NCBI RefSeq assembly: GCF_003970925.1
Contig: NZ_RWJF01000001.1
Coordinates: forward strand, 738,501-802,500
From: Sphingomonas ginkgonis
Lineage (GTDB): Bacteria > Pseudomonadota > Alphaproteobacteria > Sphingomonadales > Sphingomonadaceae
Reading direction: 5' to 3'
DNA: 64,000 nt
The notes under the pieces were generated by a model. That model ran no database searches. It was not told the origin of the DNA and saw only the letters and a program-made list of their open reading frames with translations. Positions within the stretch are counted from its first letter, which is position 1, and the number at the start of each line of letters is the position of its first letter. A program made the position numbers and the translations under genes. This document shows positions 53,540 to 62,870 of this stretch, piece by piece.

Positions 53540-55276
53540 TCACTTCGATGGCGGGCCGGCGCTCGCAGGATCGACGGGACGGAGCAGCATGCCGGCGGGG
53601 AGGGTGAGGAAGACGTGGAGGTCCTCGCCGACGCGCGCGACCGCCCTGACTTCGGCGCATTGCTGGAGCCGGTGGTCGAGGTGATCCGCGGCCTGTGGGA
53701 TCACGAGGCGGCGTCCGGCCTGGTCGACCGCCGACCTGTCCAACCCGGCAAGGAGGCGGTTCAGGTCGTTCTGGTCGTCGCTGCCGGGGCTGATCCCACG
53801 GGTGGCGTTCGCGGCCGTGTTTCCCGCTTCGGGTCGCCGCGTGACCGCCCGCAGCGCGGACGCGAGCTGGTCGGCCTCGGGTCCAACGACGACCTGGACC
53901 GAGCCGCCTCCCAGATCGAGAACCCCGCGGGCGCCGAGCGCCGCCAGGGCCGGGCGGTCGATCCGTCCCGGGTCGTCGACGTGCAGCCGCAGCCTGGTGG
54001 TGCAGGCATCGATCGAGGCGAGATTATCCGGTCCTCCCAGCGCCGCGGCGAAGGCCTCGGCGCGGTCGCCGCCGCCGGCCGACGTGGCCGGAAGGATTGC
54101 GGCCGCGTCGGCGTCGCGCCCCGGCAGCTTGAGATCGAAGCGCCGGATCGCCCAGCTGAACACGCCATAATAGACGAGCGCGTAGACGGCGCCGACCGGC
54201 AGCAGCAGCAGCGGTCGGGTAGCGAGCCCGTAGTTCAGCACATAGTCGAACAGGCCCGCCGAGAATCCGAACCCCAGCTTCGCGCCGAGCAGGTCCATCG
54301 TCACCATCGCCAGCCCGGTCAGAACGGCGTGGACCGCGAACAGCAGTGGGGCGAGGAAGAGGAAGGTAAACTCGATCGGTTCGGTCACGCCGGTCAGCAG
54401 CGACGTCAGCGCGAGGCTGAGATAGAGGCCCGCGACTTCCTTGCGCCGGGTCGGGAGCGCGGCCCGGTACATGGCGAGGCAGGCGGCGGGGAGGCCGAAC
54501 ATCATGACCGGGAAGAAGCCCGACATGAAGGCGCCGGCGGTGGGATCGCCGGCGAAGAAGCGCTTGAGGTCGCCGGTCGCGCCGTGGAAGTCGCCGACCA
54601 GGAACCAGGCGAGATTGTTGAGGATGTGATGGAGGCCGGTGACCAGCAGCAGCCGGTTGAGCAGCCCGTAAAGGAAGAGGCCGACGGGACCGGCGGCGAT
54701 GATCCAGTGGCTGAGCTGGTCGACCCCCGCCTCGAACAGAGGGAAGCCGCCGCCGAACGCGAGCGCCAGCCCGACGCCGGCCACGCCGGCGACGATGGGC
54801 ACGAAGCGGCGCCCGGCGAAAAAGCCGAGATAGGAGGGCAGCGTGATGGCCGAGTAGCGGTTGTAGAGCGCGCCGGCGATCAGACCCGACAGGATGCCGG
54901 CGGGGACGCTGAGCTTGGCGATCTGCTTGGCCTTCCACGCGCCGACGAACAGGTCGCGGGTCGTGTCGGTGGCGCCGACAAGCGCGTCGGGCGGGACCGC
55001 CAGCAAGGGTTTCGCGCCCTCGGTCGCGACGAGGTAGCAGACGATCCCGGCGAGCGCCGCCGCGCCATGGTTCTCGCGCGCCAGCCCGACCGCGACACCG
55101 GCGGCGAAGAGCAGGCCGAGATGATCGAAGATCGCCTGCCCGGCGGCGGCGATGAAGGGGATGGCGAGAACATCGTCCTGCCCGAGCCGGAGCAGAAGCG
55201 CGGCGACTGGAAGCACCGCGATCGGCAGCATCAGCGCGCGCCCGAGCGGCTGGAAGCGGTCGAGCCAGGACCTCAT
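53540..55276 (-). CDS. nagE: PTS N-acetylglucosamine/glucose-type EIIBC permease
   Basis: A 578-residue inner-membrane sugar importer. EIIC occupies ~1-385 with about ten hydrophobic segments and the substrate-binding motif TEPIEFTFLFLAP (~299-311). EIIB occupies ~400-490 with phospho-Cys425 in SIDACTTRLRL. EIIA is not attached; it is in the neighbouring fused enzyme. The last ~85 residues are an extension without a recognised domain. It is the last gene of the operon and overlaps the upstream phosphotransferase gene by 4 bp (ATGA). Neighbouring hexosaminidase and NagB-type genes make N-acetylglucosamine the likely substrate. Confidence 0.9.
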   Translation of the reverse strand: MRSWLDRFQPLGRALMLPIAVLPVAALLLRLGQDDVLAIPFIAAAGQAIFDHLGLLFAAGVAVGLARENHGAAALAGIVCYLVATEGAKPLLAVPPDALVGATDTTRDLFVGAWKAKQIAKLSVPAGILSGLIAGALYNRYSAITLPSYLGFFAGRRFVPIVAGVAGVGLALAFGGGFPLFEAGVDQLSHWIIAAGPVGLFLYGLLNRLLLVTGLHHILNNLAWFLVGDFHGATGDLKRFFAGDPTAGAFMSGFFPVMMFGLPAACLAMYRAALPTRRKEVAGLYLSLALTSLLTGVTEPIEFTFLFLAPLLFAVHAVLTGLAMVTMDLLGAKLGFGFSAGLFDYVLNYGLATRPLLLLPVGAVYALVYYGVFSWAIRRFDLKLPGRDADAAAILPATSAGGGDRAEAFAAALGGPDNLASIDACTTRLRLHVDDPGRIDRPALAALGARGVLDLGGGSVQVVVGPEADQLASALRAVTRRPEAGNTAANATRGISPGSDDQNDLNRLLAGLDRSAVDQAGRRLVIPQAADHLDHRLQQCAEVRAVARVGEDLHVFLTLPAGMLLRPVDPASAGPPSK

Positions 55277-57711
55277 CGCGGATCCTCGAGCAGGGCCCTG
55301 ACCTCGGCCGTCGACGTCGCTTCCCGCGCGCGGTCGGCGAGGGCCTTGGCGTCGGTCGTCCGGATGGTCCGAACCACGGCCTTCACCGCGGGAACCGCGG
55401 CAGGCGTCGCCGACAGCTCGGTGACGCCCAGCCCGACCAGGAGCGCGGCGGCCCCGGGTTCCGAAGCAAGGCCGCCGCACAGCCCGAGCGGGCGGCGGTG
55501 CCGGGCGGCTCCCTCGGCGGCGTGCGCGATGAGGCGGAGGACGGCGGGATGGAGCGGGTCGACGAGCCCGGCGACCGCTGCGTTCCCGCGATCCGCGGCG
55601 AGCGTGTACTGGGTGAGGTCGTTGGTCCCGATCGACATGAAGTCGGCCTCGGCCGCCAGCGGTTCCGCGAGCAGCGCCGCCGCCGGGGTCTCGATCATCA
55701 CGCCGACCTGAACCGGCGAGGTCCGGCGGACCTCAGCCATCGCCGCGGCGATCGCGGCCCGGGCGCGGCGCAGCTCGGCGAGTTCGCTGACCATCGGCAG
55801 GAGGATGCGGCACTGCTCGCCGGGAACGGCGGCAAGAATGGCGCGCAGCTGCACAGCGAACAGCTCGGGCCGAGCCAGCGAGAGGCGCAGTCCGCGCTGC
55901 CCGAGCGCCGGGTTCTCCTCGGACGGGAAGGGGAGGTAGGGCACCGGCTTGTCGCCGCCGATGTCCATCGTGCGGACGATCAACGGGCGACCGCCGAGCC
56001 GTTCGGCGATGCCGGCGTAGAGCGAGCGTTGTTCGGCCTCGTCCGGCGCGCTCGCCCGGTCGAGGAAGAGGAACTCGGTGCGCAACAGGCCGCACCCTTC
56101 CGCACCGGCCTGGACGGCAGCGTCGGCGTCTTCGAGCGAGCCGAGATTGGCGAACACCTCGATGCGGGTGCCATCCGCGGTCGTGGCCGGCGCCATCGCG
56201 GCACGCGCCTCGGCGGCGCGTCGCTCGCGCTGCTGCGCTTGGCGGGACCTGGCCGCATCGAGCTGGTCCCGGTCCGGGTCGGTGACGAGCGTTCCTCCCG
56301 CGCCGTCGAGCACCGCGACCGTTCCGTCGGCCACCGCGAGCACGTCGGGCCCGGCGTTGACCACCATCGGGACGCCGGCGGCCGCGGCGAGCAGCACGAC
56401 ATGCGCGGTCGCTCCGCCGCGCGCGGTGCAGATGCCGGCGAGCCGGCCGCGGTCGAGCGCGAGGAACTGGGACGGGAGCAGCTCCTCGGCGATCAGGATC
56501 GTGTCGGGGCCGAGCGCCGGCAGGGAAGCGACGCTGCCGCCGAGCGCGACCAGCATCTGCCGTTCGATGTCACGCAGGTCGGCGACCCGCTCGACCAGCC
56601 GCGCGTCGCCCGTCGCGCCGAGCGCCGCGGCGGCCGCGCCGATCGCGTGCGACCAGGCCCAGCCCGCACTCTTGCCCTCGCCGATGGCGGCTTGGGCGGC
56701 CGCCAGCAGGTCGGGGTCGGCGAGGATCGCGCGATGCGCCTCCCGGATGTCGCCCGCCAGCCCGTCAGCAGCGGCGGGACCCGCCGCCACCGCCAGCGCC
56801 TCGGCTAATGCGCGGCTCTCGTGGGCGATGCCGCGGCCTTCCTCGGGTACCGTGACGGGGGCGGGGCGAAACTGCCGGACGGGGCCGATCGCCAGTCCCG
56901 GTGCCGCCCCGATGCCGCCGCTGGGTGGCGCCGGAGCGAGCGGTGGCGGCTCGCCGGCGGGATCGCCGAACCGCTCCGCCGAGAAGGTCGCCAGCGCCTC
57001 GAGTGCCGCTGCCGCGTCGGGCCCCCGGGCCTCGACCAGCAGCTGGTCGCCGGCCCGGGCGCCGAGCGCCAGCAGCGCGGTCGTGCTGCGCCCGTTGGCG
57101 CGCCGTTCGCCCGCGATCACCTCGATCGTCGCGTCATAGGGCTTGAGCAGCGCCACCATCCGCGCGGCGGGGCGCGCATGGAGCCCGAGCGGCGCGGTGA
57201 CCGGGATCGTCCGGCGAACCGCATCCCCCGTACCCGGCGGTCCAGCCTCCACCGCGAGCAAAGTAACCCGGGCGATCTCGTCGCCCGCCGCGACCATCCG
57301 GCCGGGCTCCAGGAGGGCAAGGCTCGCGCCGTCGCCAGGGAGGACCAGCGGGGTGACGAGGTCGCGCGCGACCCTGGCGATCGCCGCGAGGTCGAACCGG
57401 ATCAGCGGATCGCCCGCCGCCACCCGGTCGCCGGGGCGAACGCGCGCCTCGAACCCGCGGCCGCCGAGCATCACCGTGTCGAGCCCGATGTGAAGCAGCA
57501 GCTCGGCGCCATTGGCGAGGCGCAAGGTGACCGCGTGCGCGCTGTCGGCGACGCTTACCACCTCGGCGTCGGCCGGCGCGCGAAGCAGCCCCTCGATCGG
57601 GTCGATCGCCAGCCCGTCGCCTATCATCCGCTCGGCGAAGACCGGGTCGGCGACCTCGTCGAGCGCGGACAGCCAGCCGGCGAACGGCGCGACCAGCAGC
57701 ACCTCGCTCAT
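55273..57711 (-). CDS. ptsP: Fused PTS EIIA-HPr-Enzyme I phosphotransferase
   Basis: An 812-residue cytosolic protein carrying the whole soluble phosphorelay from PEP to the permease. EIIA(Glc-type) spans ~1-150 with active His74 (ELLLHIGLD), HPr ~165-250 with active His178 (APLGLHARPAARMV), and Enzyme I ~265-812 with active His437 in ARGGATAHVV. The EI C-terminal PEP site includes RTEFLFLDR, SIGTNDLTQYTLA and LGLCGGLA. The EI site reads TAH where most enzymes have TSH. Four-base overlaps with genes on both sides imply coupled translation. With EIIBC it makes the sugar PTS independent of any other phosphotransferase. Confidence 0.93.
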   Translation of the reverse strand: MSEVLLVAPFAGWLSALDEVADPVFAERMIGDGLAIDPIEGLLRAPADAEVVSVADSAHAVTLRLANGAELLLHIGLDTVMLGGRGFEARVRPGDRVAAGDPLIRFDLAAIARVARDLVTPLVLPGDGASLALLEPGRMVAAGDEIARVTLLAVEAGPPGTGDAVRRTIPVTAPLGLHARPAARMVALLKPYDATIEVIAGERRANGRSTTALLALGARAGDQLLVEARGPDAAAALEALATFSAERFGDPAGEPPPLAPAPPSGGIGAAPGLAIGPVRQFRPAPVTVPEEGRGIAHESRALAEALAVAAGPAAADGLAGDIREAHRAILADPDLLAAAQAAIGEGKSAGWAWSHAIGAAAAALGATGDARLVERVADLRDIERQMLVALGGSVASLPALGPDTILIAEELLPSQFLALDRGRLAGICTARGGATAHVVLLAAAAGVPMVVNAGPDVLAVADGTVAVLDGAGGTLVTDPDRDQLDAARSRQAQQRERRAAEARAAMAPATTADGTRIEVFANLGSLEDADAAVQAGAEGCGLLRTEFLFLDRASAPDEAEQRSLYAGIAERLGGRPLIVRTMDIGGDKPVPYLPFPSEENPALGQRGLRLSLARPELFAVQLRAILAAVPGEQCRILLPMVSELAELRRARAAIAAAMAEVRRTSPVQVGVMIETPAAALLAEPLAAEADFMSIGTNDLTQYTLAADRGNAAVAGLVDPLHPAVLRLIAHAAEGAARHRRPLGLCGGLASEPGAAALLVGLGVTELSATPAAVPAVKAVVRTIRTTDAKALADRAREATSTAEVRALLEDPR

Positions 57712-59963
57712 GACAGCAGCTCGACCCGTTCGATCGCCCAGAGCGGGTCGACCCCGCGCGCGGTGTAGGTGATGCAGAGATCGCTGCCCTCGGCCCGCGG
57801 CGGCAGCGCGGCGACGAGGCGGGTCACGCCCGGGTTGGCGGCAGCGCGTTGGAGGGGGAGGGTCGCCAGTACCGCGCCATCGCACCCGGCGCGCACCTCG
57901 AACTCGCCGTCCCGAGTGGCGGGCGGGCGGAAGCGGATCTTGTCCCGGTCCGCGCCGACCTCGAAGTTGAAGGGAAGCTGGCCGACGCTGATCGCGATGG
58001 AGCGAACGCCGGCGAGCGGCGCCTTGTCCCACCGCCAGCAGGGATTGAAGACGTCGAGCACGAAGCGCGCGCGCGGACCGCTGGCGGGGAAGTCGTCCTC
58101 GAGGTCGAGCGCGACGGCATTGGAGCAGAGCGTGAGCTCGCGGCTGGTGCGAGTCATCGCGGCGCGCATCGAGGCGGTGGCGTCGACCACGCCCGGGAGG
58201 GCCCGCGCACCGAGGAAGGTCGCGGCGCGCAGCCGGGTGCCGGCGGGGACCAGCAGCGGCTCTCGGTAGGCAGGGCTGGCGGCGGTCGGGGCGCTGCCGT
58301 CGAGCGTGTAGCGGATCGGCAGGCCGCTCTGCCCGGCGAGCATGGCGGCGATCGCCGGGCCGCGCCGGTCCCATCGGGCGTCGACCGCCCAGGCGCTGTA
58401 GGCCCCGGCCATGCCGAGCGAGCGGAGCCGCTCCGCCTGGTCGAGCAGCGGTCCGGTGAAGGCGGGCAGGCTCCGCGGGCGCGCGCCGCTCCAGCCGATC
58501 TCGGCAATGGCGAGCGCGCGCGGAAACATCATCCACGCCGCGCGCTCGTCGGTGCGGACATGCTCGGTCCACAGATTGGCCTGGAGCCCGAGGATGTGGC
58601 GGCGCTGGGCGGGCGTCAGCCCCGCCGGCTGCGGGTCGAACGCGAGCAGGTCAGCAAGCGTGCTCTGTTGCACCCGGCCCGGCGGTTCGGACGGTCCGGC
58701 GCCCTGGAGATGGTCGAGGTAGAGCAGCGGGGCGGGGCTGAGGATCGCGTCGTGCCCGGCCCGCGCCGCCCGGACCGCGCCGTCGGTCCCCCGCCACGAG
58801 GTGATCGCAGCATCGGCCGGCACGCCCCCGTCGAGGATCTCGTCCCAGCCGACCAGGCGTCGGCCGTGCGCCGCGAGGAAGCGGCCGATCCGGGACATGA
58901 ACCAGCCTTGCAGCGCGTCCTCGTCCTTGAGACCGAGCTTCCTGATCCGGGCCTGCATCGCCGGCGAGGCTCGCCACTGGTCCTTCACCGCCTCGTCGCC
59001 GCCGACATGGATGTCGCGCCCGGGAAAGAGCCGCATCGTCTCGCGAAGCACGTCTTGGAGGAAGCGGAAGGTGGCGTCATCGGTGTTGTAGAGCCACGGA
59101 AACACGCCCCAGTGGCTCTCCATGCCGGGCGGGATGGGCACGCCCATGCCGAGCGCGGGGTAGGCGCGGATCGCCGACAGCGCGTGGCCGGGCATCTCGA
59201 TCTCGGGAACGATGGTGATCCCGCGCGCCGCGGCATAGGCGACGATTTCGCGGATCTCTGCGCTGCTGTAAGTGCCGCCGACCGCCGGCAACGCTGGCGC
59301 GCCGGGCGCGGTCGCCGGGTGACGCCAGGCCGAGACATCGGTCAGTCGCGGCCAGCCGGGGATCGGGATCCGCCAGCCCTGGTCGTCGACGAGATGCCAG
59401 TGAAGCCGGTTGAGCTTGGACGCCATCATCGCGTCGAGCAGCCGGTGAATGAAGGCGACGGACTGCATGTGCCGGGCGCTGTCGAGCATGAGTCCGCGCC
59501 ATGGATAGCGCGGCGCATCGTCGATCCGAGTGGCGGCGATCCGCAGCTTGCCGCCGCGTCGCTCGGCGAGCTGCCACAGGGTCACCGCGCCATGAAGCAG
59601 ACCGGCGTCGTCGCTGGCGCTGATGGTCGCGCCCGCCGGCGTGACGGTGAGGCGATAGGCTTCGGCGGCAAGGCCGGGCACTCGGCGGAAGCGGATGGGT
59701 CCGGACGTCCCGACGCGGGCGTCGCTGCCCGTCGTCCGCGCCAGCAGCTCGCCCAGTCGCAGCGCGGCGTTGCGGCTGCCCGCGTCCGGGGCGACGAGCA
59801 CGGGTCGCTCTCCCAGCACCAGCTCCCCGCGCTCCGCCACCACCCGCGTCGGGGTCGGAAGGAGCGCGGGCTGGGCGGCGGCCGGCAGTGCGGCCGCCGC
59901 GAGCGCCAAAGCGGGAAGGATGGGCACGATCCCCGTTGTGGCCGAGAACGCTGACAGGGCCAA
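57708..59963 (-). CDS. Beta-N-acetylhexosaminidase, GH20
   Basis: A ~750-residue exported glycosidase releasing GlcNAc from chito-oligosaccharides or glycans. Signal peptide (LALAAAALPAAAQ), N-terminal GH20b domain (~35-150), catalytic barrel (~155-490) with RGLMLDSARHMQS, HWHLVDDQGWRIPI and the acid/base pair Asp323-Glu324 in HVGGDEA. A C-terminal accessory region contains IRYTLDGSAPTAASP (chitobiase-like). The start is uncertain: TTG at 59963 or GTG at 59927 (residue 13), which has ACGGGGA upstream. It follows the receptor gene by 18 bp and overlaps the phosphotransferase gene by 4 bp. Confidence 0.92.
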   Translation of the reverse strand: MALSAFSATTGIVPILPALALAAAALPAAAQPALLPTPTRVVAERGELVLGERPVLVAPDAGSRNAALRLGELLARTTGSDARVGTSGPIRFRRVPGLAAEAYRLTVTPAGATISASDDAGLLHGAVTLWQLAERRGGKLRIAATRIDDAPRYPWRGLMLDSARHMQSVAFIHRLLDAMMASKLNRLHWHLVDDQGWRIPIPGWPRLTDVSAWRHPATAPGAPALPAVGGTYSSAEIREIVAYAAARGITIVPEIEMPGHALSAIRAYPALGMGVPIPPGMESHWGVFPWLYNTDDATFRFLQDVLRETMRLFPGRDIHVGGDEAVKDQWRASPAMQARIRKLGLKDEDALQGWFMSRIGRFLAAHGRRLVGWDEILDGGVPADAAITSWRGTDGAVRAARAGHDAILSPAPLLYLDHLQGAGPSEPPGRVQQSTLADLLAFDPQPAGLTPAQRRHILGLQANLWTEHVRTDERAAWMMFPRALAIAEIGWSGARPRSLPAFTGPLLDQAERLRSLGMAGAYSAWAVDARWDRRGPAIAAMLAGQSGLPIRYTLDGSAPTAASPAYREPLLVPAGTRLRAATFLGARALPGVVDATASMRAAMTRTSRELTLCSNAVALDLEDDFPASGPRARFVLDVFNPCWRWDKAPLAGVRSIAISVGQLPFNFEVGADRDKIRFRPPATRDGEFEVRAGCDGAVLATLPLQRAAANPGVTRLVAALPPRAEGSDLCITYTARGVDPLWAIERVELLS

Positions 59964-59981
59964 GGCCGCGCTCCAATCCGC

Positions 59982-62678
59982 CTAGAACCGGACCCGGGCG
60001 CCCACGTAGAACTGACGCCCGTTGTCGTAGATCGCGCGGGGTCGGACCTCGCTGCCCGAATATTGGATGATCTTCTCGTTGGTGAGGTTCACGCCGTCGG
60101 CGGTCAGCGCGATGTGCGGCGTGACGTTGACGCTGAGCGCCGCGTCGAGCGATTGCAGCGAGTGCTGGTTGAGCGGCGCGTTGCGGTCGATGTCGATGAA
60201 GAACTTCGACCGGTAGGTGTAGGACAGGCGAGCCGACAGCAGCCGGTTCTCGAAGTAGCCGGTGGCGCTGACCGTGTGCTTGCTGTTGCCCGGGATCGGG
60301 TCGCCGGTGTTCGCCTTGGCGTCCGAGAAGGTGTAGCTGGCAATCACGCCGAACCCGCCCCACAGCGGCTTCGAGATCTGCGCCTCGAAGCCCTGGTTGC
60401 GCCCGCCGCCGCCGTTGGCGCGCCGGTTGATCTGGTAGGGGCAATTGAACAGGTTGGTGCTGCCCGCGATGGCGGTGCAGACCGCCGGCTGGGTTCCCAC
60501 CACGTCGAACTGGGTCGGGAAAACCTCGGTCGTGGTCTGGTTGACGATGTAGGACAGGATGTCCTTGTAGAACCCGGCCAGCGAGATGAGCGTGTCGCGC
60601 TGCGGATACCATTCGAGCGACACGTCATACTGGTTGGCGCGGAACGGCTTGATGAAGCTGTTGCCGCCGGACCCGGTCAGGGTCGTGCCGTTGAGGTTCA
60701 CCCCGGGCGCGAGATCGGCGAAGTCGGGACGCGCGACGGTCCGGCCGGCAGCGACGCGCAGCACGAGCCTGGGATTGATGTCGAACGACAGGTTCGCGCT
60801 CGGCAGCACGTCGGTATAGGACCGCTTGGTGGTGATCGGCGTATAGTTGCCGAATGGGCTGGTGCCCGTCGGGTTGGGCGCGCCGAGCAGATTGCCGTTG
60901 GCCGTCTGGTCGGTCCGGACGACACGCACGCCCATGTTCCCGCGCCAGCGGTCGCCGCCGAACTTGGCCATCGCGTAGCCGCCATAGGCCTTTTCGTTGA
61001 TCGAGAAGGTCGCGCTGGCGACCAGGAAGCGTTGCGCGTTGTTGGCCGGCTGGGCGGCGTAGATGCTGTGCAGCTTGTCCGGATCGACGGTCCAGTAGTT
61101 GGTCAGCGTGCCCGGCGAGGCAATGTTGTCGAGGAAGTCGCCGGGAGTCCCGCCGCCGGTCGCGAAATCGGCCGCGGTGCACGGCCGGCCCGAGCAGACC
61201 AGTCCGGGCACGAACACGCCGCCGTTGGTGCTGAGCCACAGCGCGGCGCGGTCGTGGTCGGTATATTTGGCGCCAATCCGGATCGCGTTCAGCGGTCCCC
61301 AGTCGAGCGTCTGCTCGACGTCGGCATAGGCATATTTCTCCTCGTCCGACGAGCGCACGGTCGGCCGGCGACCGAAGTCGATGCTCATCCCCGCCGGCGA
61401 GGTGGCGCTGGGGCTGATCACCTTGCCGGACGGACCGTCGGTGGTCAGGTCCAAGCTGATCGTGCCGGGGGCCGCGGTCTCGAGGAAATCCTCGTTGACG
61501 GTGTTGCCCCGAGCCTTGGTCCAGCCCGCCTTCAGGTGGACCAGCGTCGCTTCGCCCGGGTGGAAGTTGACGTCGGCGTCGAGCGACTTGGTGTCGGCGA
61601 ACGCCTGGCGCCGGATGGCGTCGAACACCACCGCCCGGCTGGTTGGTAGCGAGGTGACGGTGCCGGCGACCAGCGTCCCGTCGACGATCCGCGGCCCGGT
61701 GACCGTGCCGCCGTCGCCCAGCGCGCGTCCGGGCCAGAGCAGATAATTCTGGTTGAAGTTGTTGGCGTCGAACCGCGAGTAGAGGCCGGTGAGATTGATC
61801 TCCAGCTGCTCCGACGGGCGGAACTGGACCCCGACGTTCCCGCCGAAGCGCTTGCGTTCCTGCTGGAAAAGGGCCGAGCCGATCAGCGACGGCACCGCGA
61901 CCGACTGGCCGGCGACGGTGCGCGTGTCGTAGCCGAGGATCTCGATCCCGTCGCGACGGATGCGGCGCTTCTGGTACACGCCGCTGACCAGCACGCCGAA
62001 GGTGCCCGCGGCGTTGTGCCAGCTGGCGAGTCCCGACAGCTGCGGGTCGATCTTGTCGGCCCGCTCGCTGTAGACGCCCTGGACATTGCCGGTCAGCCGG
62101 AAGGCCGGGAGCTCGAGCGGGTTGAGGGTACGGACGTTGATCGTGCCGCCGACGCCGCCTTCCTCGACGTCCGCCTGCGGGCTCTTGTAGACCTCGAGCC
62201 GGCCAACGATGTCCGACGGCAGGATCAGATAGTTGAAGCTTCGAGTCGCGGCGAGCTGATCGAGAATGAACCAGTCGGCGGTGGCGACCGAATGTCCGTT
62301 GAGCAACGTCTTGGTGAGGTTCGGCGCGGTTCCGCGGAGCGACACGCGCTCGCCTTCGCCAAATTCGCGGTTGATGACCACGCCCGGCACCCGCTGCAGC
62401 GATTCGGCGACGTTCTTGTCGGGAAACTTGCCGATGTCCTCGGCGGAAATGACGTCGGAGATGACGTCGGCGCGGCGCTTGGTGTCGATCGCGTCGCGCT
62501 GCGACCGGCGGATGCCGGTGACGACGATCTCGCCGGCATCGGTCGGGTCGCCCGGCTGGCTGGCCTGGGGACCCGGAGACGGATCGACCGGCGGGACCGT
62601 CGTCTGTGCGAGCGCCCCGCTCGACACCAACAGCGCCAGCAGGCTGGCGGATCCGGTGAGTATCACTCGTGTGGTCAT
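59982..62678 (-). CDS. TonB-dependent receptor, chito-oligosaccharide/GlcNAc type
   Basis: An 898-residue outer-membrane importer. Signal peptide ends GALAQ, then TonB box GEIVVTGIRRSQRDAID and a plug of the carbohydrate-receptor type (DVISAEDIGKFPDKNVAESL, QRVPGVVINREFGEGERVSL). The barrel ends RQFYVGARVRF with terminal phenylalanine. The IGKFPDKN-AESLQR plug is typical of receptors in sugar-utilisation loci of Caulobacter, Xanthomonas and sphingomonads. First gene of the operon, with GGGGAGC before the ATG, and the candidate operator at 62724-62740 in its promoter region. It likely imports chito-oligosaccharides. Confidence 0.93.
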   Translation of the reverse strand: MTTRVILTGSASLLALLVSSGALAQTTVPPVDPSPGPQASQPGDPTDAGEIVVTGIRRSQRDAIDTKRRADVISDVISAEDIGKFPDKNVAESLQRVPGVVINREFGEGERVSLRGTAPNLTKTLLNGHSVATADWFILDQLAATRSFNYLILPSDIVGRLEVYKSPQADVEEGGVGGTINVRTLNPLELPAFRLTGNVQGVYSERADKIDPQLSGLASWHNAAGTFGVLVSGVYQKRRIRRDGIEILGYDTRTVAGQSVAVPSLIGSALFQQERKRFGGNVGVQFRPSEQLEINLTGLYSRFDANNFNQNYLLWPGRALGDGGTVTGPRIVDGTLVAGTVTSLPTSRAVVFDAIRRQAFADTKSLDADVNFHPGEATLVHLKAGWTKARGNTVNEDFLETAAPGTISLDLTTDGPSGKVISPSATSPAGMSIDFGRRPTVRSSDEEKYAYADVEQTLDWGPLNAIRIGAKYTDHDRAALWLSTNGGVFVPGLVCSGRPCTAADFATGGGTPGDFLDNIASPGTLTNYWTVDPDKLHSIYAAQPANNAQRFLVASATFSINEKAYGGYAMAKFGGDRWRGNMGVRVVRTDQTANGNLLGAPNPTGTSPFGNYTPITTKRSYTDVLPSANLSFDINPRLVLRVAAGRTVARPDFADLAPGVNLNGTTLTGSGGNSFIKPFRANQYDVSLEWYPQRDTLISLAGFYKDILSYIVNQTTTEVFPTQFDVVGTQPAVCTAIAGSTNLFNCPYQINRRANGGGGRNQGFEAQISKPLWGGFGVIASYTFSDAKANTGDPIPGNSKHTVSATGYFENRLLSARLSYTYRSKFFIDIDRNAPLNQHSLQSLDAALSVNVTPHIALTADGVNLTNEKIIQYSGSEVRPRAIYDNGRQFYVGARVRF

Positions 62679-62723
62679 GGCTGCTCCCCTGTCCCTGACA
62701 CTGCGCCCGCGCTGCTCTGGCGG

Positions 62724-62740
62724 ACCACTATAATACCAAT
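62724..62740 (-). promoter_or_regulatory. Candidate GntR-family operator, operon side
   Basis: On the minus strand this reads ATTGGTATTATAGTGGT, matching the second site at 62825-62841 at 14 of 17 positions. It contains TATTAT/TATAGT, which could be the -10 box of the operon promoter, so binding would block transcription. Confidence 0.6.
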
Positions 62741-62819
62741 AGCAGTACCATCTGCGTGTCTTGTTCGCTCGTCAAGCGTGATTCTGGCAGGCGCTAGAGA
62801 GATAAGGAGGAATTATCTG

Positions 62820-62870
62820 TTGCGATTGGTCCTATATTGGTTATCTAAGTTGTCGAGAGGGGAACCATGA
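62820..62870 (+). other. Possible 16-codon leader ORF coupled to the regulator gene
   Basis: AAGGAGG at 62805-62811 is followed 8 bases later by TTG, opening a 16-residue frame (MRLVLYWLSKLSRGEP) whose TGA overlaps the regulator's ATG as ATGA. The ribosome site lies in the loop of an AGATAA/TTATCT inverted repeat (62800-62818). This may be chance, since the regulator has its own AGAGGGGA site. Confidence 0.25.
62825..62841 (+). promoter_or_regulatory. Candidate GntR-family operator, regulator side
   Basis: ATTGGTCCTATATTGGT, with the half-site TTGGT repeated directly at an 11-bp period. It lies 26 bp before the regulator start and suggests autoregulation together with the site at 62724-62740. 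Confidence 0.6.
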
